Part shown: in pieces, positions 24,412-34,985 of the stretch
Layout: each line of letters opens with the position of its first letter
How positions within the stretch are numbered: position 1 is the stretch's first letter
Source of the DNA: Antilocapra americana
Taxonomy: Eukaryota > Chordata > Mammalia > Artiodactyla > Antilocapridae
Direction of reading: 5' to 3'
NCBI GenBank assembly: GCA_007570785.1
Contig: ML660774.1
Location: forward strand, 1,075,309 to 1,139,308
Length of the DNA: 64,000 nucleotides
Notes under the pieces: model-generated
The model's input: only the letters and a program-made list of their open reading frames with translations
What the model was told of the DNA's origin: nothing
Databases searched by the model: none
Made by a program: the position numbers and the translations under genes

Positions 24412-25199
24412 TGTGGGTTTTAATTTTTAAAAAATTTAAATGGGAAAAGACCAAGGAAGCTAAAGTTGCTATTCCACTATTAGATAATATTCTGACTAAA
24501 GTAAACTAGATATCTGCACTGAGACATCCAGCATACCACAGTCCTCATTTTATTTCTTTAAGAGACAGCAGCAGTCAGGGAAGAAATAGATTATTCACAC
24601 AATGTATAAACAAATATAAATATTCATTTAAAAATACATGCACACACTATACTCATTCCATACTTCCCTGTTATGAAAATAAGAGTATCATTTTTGCATA
24701 CTCACATTCTCATGGTGATCTGGATACTGTGTTGGGTGTTTTACATATATTATTTTGCTCTTTTATTCACAAGCACAGTATATAATGAATAGTTATCTTC
24801 ACTTAATAGACAGAAAAATAATGCATGCTAAGAGGTATGTGTTTAAATATAGACATGATGTCTGCAAATGGTTCAGATGTCTGTTTGCCCATGTGTGTGT
24901 GTAAATTGTGAGGATACAAGTGTTTGTTATAGTATTTTCAGTAGTTTCGTATTTTAATAATGGAGGTTTGGAGAAAAACGACAGATGTGAACACTGCCTG
25001 AATCCTGTTGTCTTTCTCTCCCACCCACAGCATATGAATGTTCACATTTGTCAATATAATGGGTGTTGAGAGATACCTCATTGTGGCTGTGATTGCATAT
25101 TCCTACTCACAATGTGTTTGAGCATATGTTTATGTTTCTTAAATGTTAAGGGAAATAAATTAGAGTAGTCATTCACTTTTGAGAACAGTTGTCAATTAT
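24412..25199. other. AT-rich sequence, little recognised
   Basis: Nothing identified except a short stretch near 25065-25145 ('gatacctcattgtggctgtg') that resembles antisense L1 ORF2, lying in the opposite orientation to the L1-like piece that follows. Confidence 0.4.
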
Positions 25200-25378
25200 G
25201 TATTAAAATTTCAAATTTTCATATGTTACAACTGAGCAATCTCCCTCTCTGTACTTACCCTAGGTAAAATCTTAATTCACGTCCACACAAAGGTATAAAC
25301 CTAGATGCTCCTGGCAGTATTGTTTGCAGGAGAAGAAAATCAGAGCTACTATTATGTCCATCAATAATGGCTGATGAG
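25200..25378 (+). repeat. Ancient L1 ORF2 fragment
   Basis: Sense L1 C-terminal landmarks in order: 'actgagcaatctccctctct', 'cctggcagtattgtttgca' near 25312, 'tatgtccatcaataatggct' near 25353. Strongly diverged. Confidence 0.5.
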
Positions 25379-25381
25379 TGA

Positions 25382-25568
25382 TAGCTGCTCAGTCATGCAT
25401 GACTCTTTGCAACCCCATGGACTGTAGCCTGCCAGGCTCCTCTGTTCATGGAATTCACCAGGCAAGATTACTGGAGTGCATTGCCATTTCCTTCTCCAAG
25501 GGTTCTTCCCGACCTAGGGATCCTACATTGCAGGAGAGTCTTTACCATCTGAGCCACCGGGGAAGCCT
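25382..25568 (-). repeat. Bov-tA SINE
   Basis: A reverse-oriented tRNA-derived SINE, nearly complete, from 'gctgctcagtcatgcatgac' to the tRNA-like head 'accatctgagccaccgggga'. The 96-codon plus-strand frame that covers it is SINE-derived. Confidence 0.92.
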
Positions 25569-25916
25569 ACTATTAAAAGATATTTCTAAGTATAAACACA
25601 GATCAACTCAAAAAGTATCAGCAGATACATGCTTGACTTTATCTTATAATCTATCGACAATGCATTAGAATATTTAATGAATCCATATACTTTTCCAAAG
25701 GAATACCCAAGACAGAAGTAGCAATAAAGTTATAAATGACAATCATCAATCAGATGAAATAATTTAGATGAAGCTTTTCTCTCTTGAAGAGATGAGGACT
25801 GGGAAAGTGATAAGGAAGGAAATACAATGTGCTTTTAACTTTGTATGAAAAATAATGTTTGGTTTCACATTGCTGAACATAGTTCTGTTTTTGCCAAATA
25901 AATCCTCTACTTCAAA
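25569..25916 (-). other. Possible 3' UTR of the DDX21 retrocopy
   Basis: AT-rich sequence directly following the DDX21 stop codon when read on the minus strand. It probably includes retained 3' UTR. No poly(T) run marking the retrocopy's poly(A) end is visible, so the true 3' boundary is unclear and may have been lost at the neighbouring SINE. Confidence 0.4.
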
Positions 25917-27558
25917 TTACTGTCCAAATGCTTTATTAAAACTCCACTTCTGGCCTTTGTTTTGGAATCTGTTACTTTCGTTGCCACCTCCTGATTGCTG
26001 TCCTCTGAAGCTTCTACTTCTTTCTCCCTGTCCCTTGACACCTCGGTTGCCCTCGTGCTGTCCCCCGAGGCCCCAAGTGCCTTCCCGCTCCCCTCGGAAG
26101 TTGTGATATCCTTCCCGTAAACCTTCCAGCTCTGGTTGCTCCGTGGCCACAGAAAGCTGCCAGTGCCGTGAATCATGCCACTCTTCCTGTACTTCTGTTA
26201 CTGATGCACTAGGGATATCAAAGCAAACACCCTGCTTTCCCTTGACAAAGACCGTTCCCTTCACTTTGGAATCAATATCCTCACCCAGCTGCTCTTTAAG
26301 TTCTTTCCAAGCATTCCTAATGTTTGTCATTTCAGTCGAGCACTGCAAGATCATAGTCACAAAGCCCGCTTCTGAGCTGATCCAGGAGCGCTGGTCTACC
26401 GGTGTGGCACCGGAAATGTGGGCCAGGGCTGCTGGCAGGGCTTCCACAGCTCCTTCTCCTCCATCGGCTTCTTGGCTGGCTGCTTGAAGTGACAGATCGC
26501 AGTGGGAGGCACAGAGTCCAGGAACCTGATGGTATCTTTGCTAGAAGCTTTTGTTATCGCTGCTGCAGAAGGAACACCTTTTCATTTAAATTTAACTCCC
26601 GCTTTTTGCTCCACTTGGGCTAACTGGTATTCTTCTTTGTGCTGGGAAAAGCAGACACAAACGCCGGTTCTCCCAGCTCTACCTGTTCACCCAGAACGAT
26701 AAATGTAGTACTCCACATCCTCGGTGGGGAACTTTGAACAACCCTGTCAACCTCGGGGATGTCTAACCCGCGTGCAGCAGCACAGGTTGCAACCAAAACT
26801 CCAAAATCACCATTTCTAAAACCCTTCAGGGTGACTTCCCTTTGCTTCTGTGGAATGTCTCTGTGTAACGACTGGGCATCCTGTCTTAAAGCCACATTCT
26901 ATGACAACTCCTGGGCTTCTTTCTTCATTTCACAACATATGATAGAGCACCCTTGAAAACCAGTGGACACTGGGATCATGTCTCCAATAACTGCTGCCCT
27001 CTGAGTCCAATGGCGCTTGATAGCTGGATGCTCTACAGTTATTGCTGTTTTCTGTGTCTCTTTAACAATCAGGTCCACTTGTTCACAGGTAGATTTCATG
27101 TATTTCTTAGCAACATTATACAACCAATAGGGGCAAGTTGCAGAGGAAAGCAATGTTTGGGGATTGTCTTCTGAATCCTTCTTGTATGCCGCACATAAAA
27201 TCTCTTCCAGTTGATCAGCAAAGCCCATATCCTACATCTGGTCAACTTCATCCAGGACAACATTCTTAAGTTTGTTGAGATCTAGCTTGCCATTCTGCAG
27301 GTGGTTTTTGATAAGACCTGGTGTCCCAACCAGGATATTGATCCCATTCCTCATGTGTTCAATTTGTCCTCGATAGGAACTTTCACCATAAAAAAACAAG
27401 CCACTGCCAGCTTTTTTGTGATGTCATTGAAGTCTCTGCTTCCTTGACTTTCCAGCCCCCTTGTGGGTGCGGGAACCAGTATCTGAGGGGCACAGCCTCT
27501 CTTCCGGTCTTGCAGTTCTCCAAGAAGTTTCTCAGCCAAAAGGATAGCAAAGGAGAAT
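25917..27558 (-). pseudogene. DDX21: DDX21 processed pseudogene (RNA helicase core to C-terminus)
   Basis: An intronless copy of the nucleolar DEAD-box RNA helicase DDX21, whose parent acts in rRNA processing and transcription. Read on the minus strand from 27558: '[20 protein letters not shown]'; a motif Ia remnant 'APTRGLE'; 'ILVGTPG'; the motif II region 'VVLDEVDQM' (about 27260-27235); the motif III 'SAT' segment in '[10 protein letters not shown]'; '[18 protein letters not shown]' (motifs IV-V region); and a C-terminal segment ending 'SFNKAFGQ' with TAA at 25917-25919. That last part holds the GUCT-like domain and degenerate FRGQ-type repeats. Lesions: a T-run frameshift at 27390-27396; stops at 27232-27234 and 26899-26901; a frameshift near 26722; a stop inside motif VI at 26687-26689; another stop at 26582-26584; and a frameshift near 26450. 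It is not functional. The longest surviving frame has 176 codons. Confidence 0.93.
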
Positions 27559-27665
27559 GAGTGAGTTAGAGCAGGAAGTGACTGTGAAGAAAAAGGAGCT
27601 TTCTCTAATTTTCCCCAAATCTGAAAAAACTATTAAACTTCTTAAAGCCCATGGGGTGACCTTTC
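27559..27665 (+). pseudogene. DDX21: Inverted 5' piece of the DDX21 pseudogene
   Basis: Directly abutting the minus-strand pseudogene, the plus strand reads '[13 protein letters not shown]', '[20 protein letters not shown]'. This corresponds to the DDX21 segment just upstream of the helicase core (Q-motif side). Orientation is reversed and about 25-30 codons, including the motif I P-loop (AxTGxGKT), are missing between the two parts. The right end is between 27663 and about 27695 because the next bases ('cttcctacaagcaa') retain weak similarity. Inversion plus a small deletion at the junction is the pattern of L1 twin priming. Confidence 0.88.
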
Positions 27666-28034
27666 TATTATTATTGCTTCCTACAAGCAATAATGGCATA
27701 GCAAAATATGAACACTTTTTGTGTGAACAGCATGTTGCATCATTGTGGTGAAGACTGAGAGCTGACAACAAAATATACTGAATACTCCATAGTTTAAAGA
27801 AAGTCTCAGCCAGTGACATCTACCATCTCTCTTCAAGGCTTCTGAGAAGGGTTAGAAACTGCCCTAATGCCTCTTCTGCTGGGTCATAGCTCTCCCTCCA
27901 TCCTATCGTAGGATTCTCCCCAGTAGATATAACTGATGTCTACAGAAATGTACACAGTTTCCTTTATCAGAAGCAGAGTGTTTCAGTCATCAGTTTTTCC
28001 TCACCAATGTGATGAAAATATGGGGGTTCCAGAA

Positions 28035-28733
28035 ATTCAGTTCAGTCGCTCAGTCATGTCCAACTCTTTGTGACCCTATGGACTGCAGCATGCCAGGCCT
28101 GCCTGTCCATCACCAACTCCCAGAGCTTACTCAAACTCATATCCATTGAGTCAGTGATGCCATCCAACCATCTCATCCTCTGTCGTCCCCTTCTCCTCCT
28201 GCCTTCAATCTTTCCCAGCATCAGGGTCTTTTCTAGTGAGTCAGTTCTTTGCATCAGGTGGCCAAAATACTGGAGTTTCAGCTGCAGCATCAGTCCTTCC
28301 AATGAACATTTACGATTGATTTCCTTTAGGATAGAATTGTTGGATCTCCTTGCAGTCCAAGGGACTCTCAAGAGTCTTCTCCAACACCACAGTTCAAAAG
28401 CATCAATTCTTCTGTGCTCACTTTCTTTATGGTCCAACTCTCACATCCATACATGACCACTGGAAAAACCATAGCCTTGACTAGATGGACCTTTGTGGAC
28501 AAAGTAATGTCTCTGCTTTTTAATATGCTGTCTTGCTTGGTCATAACTTTCCTTCCAAGGAGTAAGCATCTTTTAATTTCATGGCTGCATTTGCTATCTG
28601 CAGTGATTTGGGAGCCCAAAAAAAGTCTCTCACTATTTCCATTGTTTCCCCATCTATTTCCCATGAAATGATGGGACCAGATGCCATGATCTTAGTTTTC
28701 TGAATGTTGAGTTTTAAGCCAACTTTTTTCTCT
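28035..28733 (-). mobile_element. BovB LINE 3' fragment with TSD
   Basis: Antisense BovB from its 3' end ('ttcagttcagtcgctcagtc') into the reverse-transcriptase C-terminal half, 5' truncated after 'gttttaagccaactttttt'. It is flanked by 'ggttccagaa' at 28025-28034 and 28734-28743, a perfect 10-bp TSD. The minus-strand frames at 28054-28437 (127 codons) and 28368-28664 are BovB C-terminal pieces. The plus-strand 128-codon frame is a shadow. Confidence 0.95.
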
Positions 28734-28837
28734 GGTTCCAGAAGAATTATATTTAAAGATAGAACATGTTTATTAAGAGTGAGAACTGTAATGTTGTGCT
28801 CTAGCTAGAATTTCCATAATCACAACATAGGTGATAG

Positions 28838-28957
28838 TATTAGTCATGCAGTTGTAACCTCTTTGCAACCCCATGGACTGTAGCCCACCAGGCCCCTCTG
28901 TCCATGGGATTCTCCAGGCAAGAATACTGGAGTGGGTTGCCATGCCCTTCTCCACAA
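28838..28957 (-). repeat. Bov-tA/Bov-A2 SINE fragment
   Basis: Reverse SINE body from 'tagtcatgcagttgtaacct' to 'ggttgccatgcccttctcca'; the tRNA-like head is missing. Confidence 0.85.
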
Positions 28958-30351
28958 CATATGTGAAACTACCCTTAAACTTTGAAGAAAGGAAAGGAGA
29001 ACTGAAGAGAATGGCCTGGTAAAATACTGGTGAGGACATAGGAAGCCCAGACAGTGTCCTGGCATCCCCAGTTCTGAGGAATGCAGAGAGGGGTGTGCGA
29101 GCACAATGCCTAGAGCTGGTGATGGGGGTGGGGGGTGAGGGCTCTTCCAGGACTGGCATGGCATGAGGGAAAGAGGCAATCCCCGTGGAACGATGCTGGG
29201 TGATGCCACCTGCAGGACAGGTGGAAGTAGTGAGCAGATCTCACATGCAAACACCAGTACCCAGAGAAGCTGCACTGAGGTGAGACGTCTTTGGGAGCAT
29301 GATGCCAGTAGGACGTCCGTGAACACGATTATGAAGCAGTGCAGCCCACCAACAAGAGAACTGCGGCTGCAGATGATCATTAATAAAGAGGTGTTTGCTT
29401 GTTTCCCTTTGTCTTCTCCCCACTCAAAAATGCAAGAGCTAGCACACAGGAAAACTGGAAACTCCGTCCAAGGTTCAAACCACAATGCCTCCGACTCTGG
29501 GATCTTAGGAAGGCTGTAGTATTGGGGTCAACTGATCCGCCTGGTGATCTCTGCATTTTATATTTTATATTTGGCTTCAGACCAACAAACTCAACTCACT
29601 TCACAGCAAACTGGATCAGCTGCACACATAAACCACAAGGCCCTGAAGAGACCCAGGCCCAATACCTCCATCTCATCTCCCCATCTTTGTCTTTAAATCA
29701 TGAAAGTACAAGTCATTCATCTTAAGAAAGGATGCAAAATCTGATTGCTTATTGTATTTAATTCCAAAAACATTGAACGTCTCTGATTTTTCTATCACAA
29801 TAACTTTTGTTCTAGAAAATTGGCAGCAACATGAATAAAAACCACTAATCTGGGAGCAAAAAATTCTAGCTTTTAATTCTGGTTATATAGTTTTGGGGGA
29901 AAATGTATTTTAACTTTCTTGGCCTCATAATCAATATTTTTAAATATTAAGACTTGTCTAAATCAGTTATTCTTAAATATTTTTAGTCTGAACTGCAATG
30001 AAAATAATTTGAAGCTTTATTATTACATTTTTGGAAAACTTCAAACCTTCAAAATTATTATGCTCAGACATAACAACTGAAAAACTATATATTTGAACAA
30101 GTTATGGACTCTCTGAAGATGATTATATTGAGAGTCCTTAAATAATATGTTATTTTTTCTCATCTCCAATTCTTCACAAAAATTTTAACTTTTGAATCAA
30201 TCAGACACGTTTATTAGAGAAAAAAATTTCCATATAATGAAGAAATTCAATAATAAATCATTGAATAAAAGCATACGGTCAGCCCTAATTTGAGTTTTGA
30301 GGTTTCTGTGGCTTAAGAATTATTGTAAGATTTGTTTCCAATGATCTTTTA
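28958..30351. other. Unassigned; GC-richer block then AT-rich
   Basis: Bases 29000-29720 are GC-richer than their surroundings and hold frames of 118 (plus) and 213 codons (minus, running into the SINE). Neither contains a domain I recognise. An AATAAA occurs at about 29381 on the plus strand. An old LTR is possible but I cannot support it. From 29730 to 30350 the DNA is AT-rich and featureless. Confidence 0.4.
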
Positions 30352-30548
30352 GATCAGGAGTCAATGAACTTTTCTGCAGATGTAAATATTTTAGGTTTTC
30401 CAAGTCATATAATCTTTGCTGCAGCTACTCAGCTCTGCCGTGGTAGCACGAGAACAGCCATATACGATATGTGAACACATGAGCGTGACTGAGTCCCAGC
30501 AAAAGTTACTTACAGAAACACACAGTGGGGAGGGTCGGCCCATAGATG
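30352..30548 (+). mobile_element. hAT-Charlie DNA transposon relic (MER5-like)
   Basis: The order 'gatcaggagtcaatgaactt', 'tgtaaatattttaggttttc', 'gcagctactcagctctgccg', 'gtagcacgagaacagccata' matches the non-autonomous hAT-Charlie element consensus as I recall it ('cagcaaactttttctgtaaa', 'actactcaactctgccgttg'). It ends near 'ggtcggcccatag'. This is a fossil of cut-and-paste transposition with no coding capacity. Confidence 0.7.
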
Positions 30549-30579
30549 ACTGCTCTGTTTCTGTCTGTTTGTATTTTCA

Positions 30580-30722
30580 CTGATTTGGCTGCAGCAGATC
30601 TTGGTTGTGGCACACGGGATCGTTAGCTGCGGCATGAGCTTCGGTTCCTGACAGGGATCGAACCTGGGTCTCCTGCACTGGGAGCAAAGAGCATTAGCCA
30701 CTGGACCAGTGGGGAGGTCCCC
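30580..30722 (-). repeat. CHR-type tRNA-derived SINE
   Basis: Reverse orientation: 'atcttggttgtggcacacgg', 'gacagggatcgaacctgggt', 'attagccactggaccagtgg', ending 'gaggtcccc'. This is the cetartiodactyl CHR pattern, distinct from Bov-tA. Confidence 0.8.
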
Positions 30723-31074
30723 AATGGTCTGTGTTTTGGTGGTCAAGGTTATTTTTAAACTTCTCATACAATTCTTCCTAACATTCTTTTTAATACTTCA
30801 CCACAAAATTGAGGTACAACAATACTAATAATCTAATTTATTTTTCTCCTAATATTGAGATCTAACAATATGTACAGTTTAAATTCCTTATTTCACTATG
30901 CAAGTGTATAGTTGAGAATAACATCCAAAAGAATACCTTTTTATTTAAAAATATGTGGTGCTTGTTAGATATGTTAGAACTACAGATTCCAAGAATTTAA
31001 CAACTGAATCTAAGTTATTTAGATTTAAGATTGAATCCAAATTTTGTTTATTCTTTGCTTCATGAAAGTGTGTC

Positions 31075-31180
31075 GGTTGTATATGTATAACTGATTCACT
31101 TTGCTGGATAGCAGAAACTAACACAATATTATAAAGCAACATTATAAATGCTTTAACCTCTGAGCCACCAGGGAAGCACA
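31075..31180. repeat. L1 3' tail remnant joined to a SINE head remnant
   Basis: 'tgtatatgtataactgattc' and 'actttgctggatagcagaaa' (31078-31120) match the L1 3' end in sense. They are followed by 'aacctctgagccaccaggga', the antisense head of a tRNA-derived SINE (31155-31176). Both pieces are very short. Confidence 0.55.
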
Positions 31181-32639
31181 AAGCAACCAGACCCCTATAA
31201 AAAAAAGTTCTAAAATGTAAAAAAGAAAGAAAGAAGCTATGTTAGAATACACCTTTACTTCAAACGTTGCTGTCAATTTGGTTCATCTAAATTCATAATT
31301 TAAAAAAATGGGTAGTCACTGCAGATTTTACAGCCAGACATACGAGTAGTTATGAGGTCTACTCTATTGCTTAGGCCTTTAAAAGTCAAGGGGACTTTCA
31401 GCAGCTTAGAGGAGAAAATAATCATTCGGGTAATCTTTTTATCTTTGAAGTATTTTCCTTGGATAAAAGATAGATAATAAATGGAATCAATATTTTAAAT
31501 GCACACCATTAAAAATCTTGCCAAATATCACTGTACCTGCATTGGGGCCTGTAGCATCAATCCAGGAAGCCGCTTCTGTTTCCGTGCCTTATTTTTAATA
31601 AGGGAGTATAGTCACACATCTCCCCACTGTGTATACAAGGTTAATTTTTCATAATTCTGTCCTTAAGAAACACTGCATTCTTCTGAGAGCAAAGATGAAT
31701 AACAACATAAATTTGATTATTTCAGTTTTCAGGGGATTTCACAGATTTAACACTCTATTCTGGTTCATGAAAAATCCAAGAATGATTTCCTGGGGTTAAA
31801 GAATTGATGTTCGTTTTATATAGTACTTTTACAATGTCGATTAATTCTTTTTATTTCATACTTTATACTGAGATAAAGAGTTTGAATGCTAATTGAAACT
31901 CAGTTCTAGTTACTGCCAAGGAAAGCTTAAACCTTCAACCTTCCTTTTCTTATATATAGTTTTTTGTAGTAGCAGTATAAATAATGTCTTATGTAAAGCA
32001 ACTTGGCTGAGAAAATATACCCTTGGTCTGTAGAAATTTTATACTCAATATTATTTTTTCAGATCTCACAAATCTGCTCAGTACTTTCCAGTAACATTTT
32101 TCCTTTTCTACCTGCAAGAATTTAAACTGTGATTTCTTTAGGATCGTTGCCCAAAGCCCTAAATTTTATGGTGTTATCTCTCTTCCTGTTACTTTCAAGA
32201 TTTGGATTTTTATTTTTCTTTTGGTTACATTTTGCACCTCTGTTTCTGTCTGCAGTATTGATTACACACAGAACGTAAACAAAAAACCCAGGCAACTAGT
32301 AGAGAAATGTATTGTCCTCCAATTTTTTTTTATTTTTCTCTGCTTTATTATCTATTATTTTGTAAATGATCCTCATATTTCTTCTTCCATTTTAGGTTTA
32401 GCTAATTCGACATTTCCTTTTTCTCTGATCTGTGAAAGCTCATTACTAGATTTCTGAGATTAGCATTTTCTCTATCTTCTACTAAAAATTACTTCTCACT
32501 GACTGTTGGTATCAGAGTGGCCCATCTGTTTCAAATTTGAATTGCGTCACATTTGTCTGTGTCACGATATGACAAGTTAATCTAGACACTCGCGGTAACA
32601 GCTGGTGGCAATGAGCTTACATATGAAAGCTACAAAATA
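31181..32639. other. AT-rich unique sequence
   Basis: About 1.45 kb with no transposon I can name and only short frames (the longest is 78 codons, at 32221-32457, hydrophobic and Phe-rich). No splice-bounded exon candidate stands out. Confidence 0.5.
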
Positions 32640-32705
32640 CCACATCACTGTGCTGTACACTCAAAACTTAACACAGTATCCTAAAGCAGCCATACTTCAG
32701 TTTTA
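32640..32705 (+). repeat. L1 3' tail remnant
   Basis: 'ctgtgctgtacactcaaaac' followed by 'taacacagtatcctaaagca' resembles the L1 3' UTR end in sense orientation. Short and diverged. Confidence 0.4.
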
Positions 32706-32971
32706 AAAAGTGATTTGACCTCTACACAGTCATCACAGTGGAACAGAAGATTAAAGTTCTATTTTTTTTTCTATTCTGTTCTTTCAGTTCTTCTGTTCAA
32801 TGTTTAAAAGGTGGCAAAGAGTCACACCACAAATTTCATTCTACTTCTACCTTCTTCTTTTAAAAGCTCATCTACCAAAATAGGAAGAAAACGCACATCT
32901 GCCTGCCGCAGACGCATCGGGTGATTCCACGCACAATCTGATTTTCTGTTTCCGCATTACTTTCTCCATAT

Positions 32972-33066
32972 TACAGGTAAGATCAAAGCGGAGTAGTTAT
33001 TTCCCCAAGGTCAAAAGTAGAGTAGGTAGTGGATCTATTATTTAAGCCCTTCTAGATCTGCCTTTA
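32972..33066 (-). repeat. MIR SINE relic
   Basis: 'gtagttatttccccaaggtc', 'aaaagtagagtaggtagtgg' and 'atttaagcccttctagatct' follow the antisense MIR core order. Confidence 0.5.
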
Positions 33067-33086
33067 AAATGCCGCACTGTATCTCA

Positions 33087-33196
33087 GGACTTCCCTGGCA
33101 GTCCAGGGAGAAGACTTCCCCATGCAAGGGTGAGGGTTCGGTCCCTGGGTGAGGAGCTAAGATCCCATGTGCCTTGTGGAAAAAAAAAAAAAACAA
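33087..33196 (+). repeat. CHR-type SINE with poly(A)
   Basis: Sense order 'ggacttccctggcagtccag', 'ggttcggtccctgggtgagg', 'agctaagatcccatgtgcct', then an A-run of about 14. It has a B-box-like segment at 'ggttcggtccc'. It lies head to tail with a MIR relic just upstream. Confidence 0.8.
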
Positions 33197-33242
33197 GATG
33201 TAAAACAGAAGCATTATTTTAACAAATTCAATCAGGACTTAG

Positions 33243-34437
33243 TTCAATTCAGTCACTCAGTTGTGTCTGACTCTGTGACCCCATGAATTGCAGCACGCCA
33301 GGCCTCCCTGTCCATCACCAATGCCCAGAGTCCACCCAAACCCATGTCCATTGAGTTGGTGACACCATCCAGCCATCTCATCCTCTGTCGTCCCCTTCTC
33401 CTCCTGCCCCCAAACCACCCCAGCATTAGGGTCTTTTCTAATGAGTCAACTCTTTGCATGAGGTGGCCAAAGTATTGGAGTTTCAGTTTCAACATCAGTC
33501 CCTCCAATGAACACCCAGGACTGATCTCCTTTAGGATGGACTGGTTGGATCTCCTTGCAGTCCGAGGGACTCTCAAGAGTCTTCTCCAACACCTCAGTTC
33601 AAAAGCGTCAATTCTTTGGCACTCAGCTTTCTTCACCGTCCTACTCTCACATCCATACATGACTACTGGAAAAACCATGACTAGAGGGACCTTTGTTGGC
33701 AAAATAATGTCTCTACTTTTCAATATGCTGTCTAGGTTGGTCATAACTTTCCTTTCAAGCAGTAAGCGTCTTTTAATTTCATGGCTGCAGTCACCATCTG
33801 CAGTGATTTTGGAGCCCCCCAAAAATTAAGTCTGACACTGTTTCCACTGTTTCCCCTTCTATTTCCCATGAAGTGATGGGACCAGATGCCATGATCTTAG
33901 TTTTCTGAATGTTGAGCTTTAAGCCAATTTTTTCACGTTCCTCTTTCACTTTCATCAAGAGGCTCTTCAGTTCCTCTCCACTTTCTGCCATAAGGGTGGT
34001 ATCATCTGCATATCTGAGGTTATTGATATTTCTCCTGGCAATCTTGATTCCAGCTTGTGCTTCTTCCAGCCCAGCATTTCTCATGATGTACTCTGTATGT
34101 AAGTTAAATAAGCAGGGTGACAATATACAGCCTTGATGTACTCATTTTCCTATTTGGAACCAGTCTGTTGTTCCATGTCCAGTTATGTTGCTTCCTGATG
34201 TGATACAAGTTTCTCAAGAGACAGGTCAGGTGGTCTGGTATTCCCATCTCTTTCAGAATTTTACACAGTTTATTGTGATCCACACAGTCAAAGGCTTTGG
34301 CATCGTCAATAAAGCAGAAATAGATGTTTTTTTGAACTCTCTTGCTTTTTTGATGATCCAGCAGATGTTGGCAATTTGATTTCTGGTTCCTCTGCCTTTT
34401 CTAAAACCAGCTTGAACATGTGGAAGTTCACAGTTAT
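33243..34437 (-). mobile_element. BovB LINE, 1.2-kb 3' part with reverse-transcriptase motifs
   Basis: Antisense BovB. The minus-strand frame at 33791-34123 keeps the RT catalytic context 'NNLRYADDTTLMAESGEELK' (YADD box) and 'IGLKLNIQKTKIMASGPITS'. The frame at 33253-33822 (189 codons) carries the BovB C-terminus with '[20 protein letters not shown]'. A frameshift near 33815 (C-run in 'agccccccaaaaa') separates them. Sequence upstream to 34437 includes 'LLTMPKPLTVWITINC'-type RT N-terminal remnants out of frame. 5' truncated. The plus-strand 161-codon frame at 33344-33829 is an antisense shadow. Confidence 0.94.
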
Positions 34438-34859
34438 AAATTAAATAAAATCCCACACTGTTTCTGAGAGGTCTCTGTCTCCTTAAAGAGAAAGATAATG
34501 CCTCACCCCTATTATAAGAATTTAGTAGAAAGGTTTTAATGCCTTATATTTTATAAAGTTTGGGGACTTCTAAATGAATATTGCTCATATTATCTCTTAC
34601 ACTATTTTCTTCTCCCCTCCCCAAAAATGCCAACATAATAAATTTATAGTGATTTACTCATTTGTTGGTCTTAGAAGCGTTTATCAGACATCTACCTGCT
34701 AATAACACCTTGGAGATGCCGAGGAAACATAAGGATGAAATACGAGCTCTGACTTGAAAATATTGTTTTCCTTTGCCTCTTCCCCCAACTGGTAATTTGT
34801 TTCCTCATCTGTTAAAAGAGTAAATTTGAGGTACTTGCATCATACTTTTTTTCCGGGTA
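34438..34859. other. No recognised feature
   Basis: About 420 bases. 'ttatcagacatctacctgct' near 34680 weakly resembles MIR/L2 antisense ends, too diverged to call. Confidence 0.45.
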
Positions 34860-34985
34860 GTTATTATTATTATCCCCTCTCTTACTGATGAAAAAATTAA
34901 GGTACAGAGAAGTTGAGGTTGTACAGCTGAGCCGTAGTAGAACTGAGGTGTGAACTCTGGCAGTCTGGCCTTGCTGTGGGTTCTC
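34860..34985 (-). repeat. MIR SINE relic
   Basis: 'ttattattattatcccctct', 'ttactgatgaaaaaattaag', 'gtacagagaagttgaggttg', 'tacagctgagccgtagtaga' gives the classic antisense MIR order. Confidence 0.7.

Noticed and set aside
25917..26447. DDX21-like 176-codon frame as a functional gene
   Set aside because: It is the tail of an intronless, multiply broken retrocopy, with upstream stops and frameshifts.
28844..29485. 213-codon minus-strand frame
   Set aside because: It runs into a SINE, has no domain, and competes with frames on the other strand; composition looks non-coding.
33344..33829. 161-codon plus-strand frame
   Set aside because: Antisense shadow of the BovB C-terminus; the same shadow recurs at 28070 and 17079.
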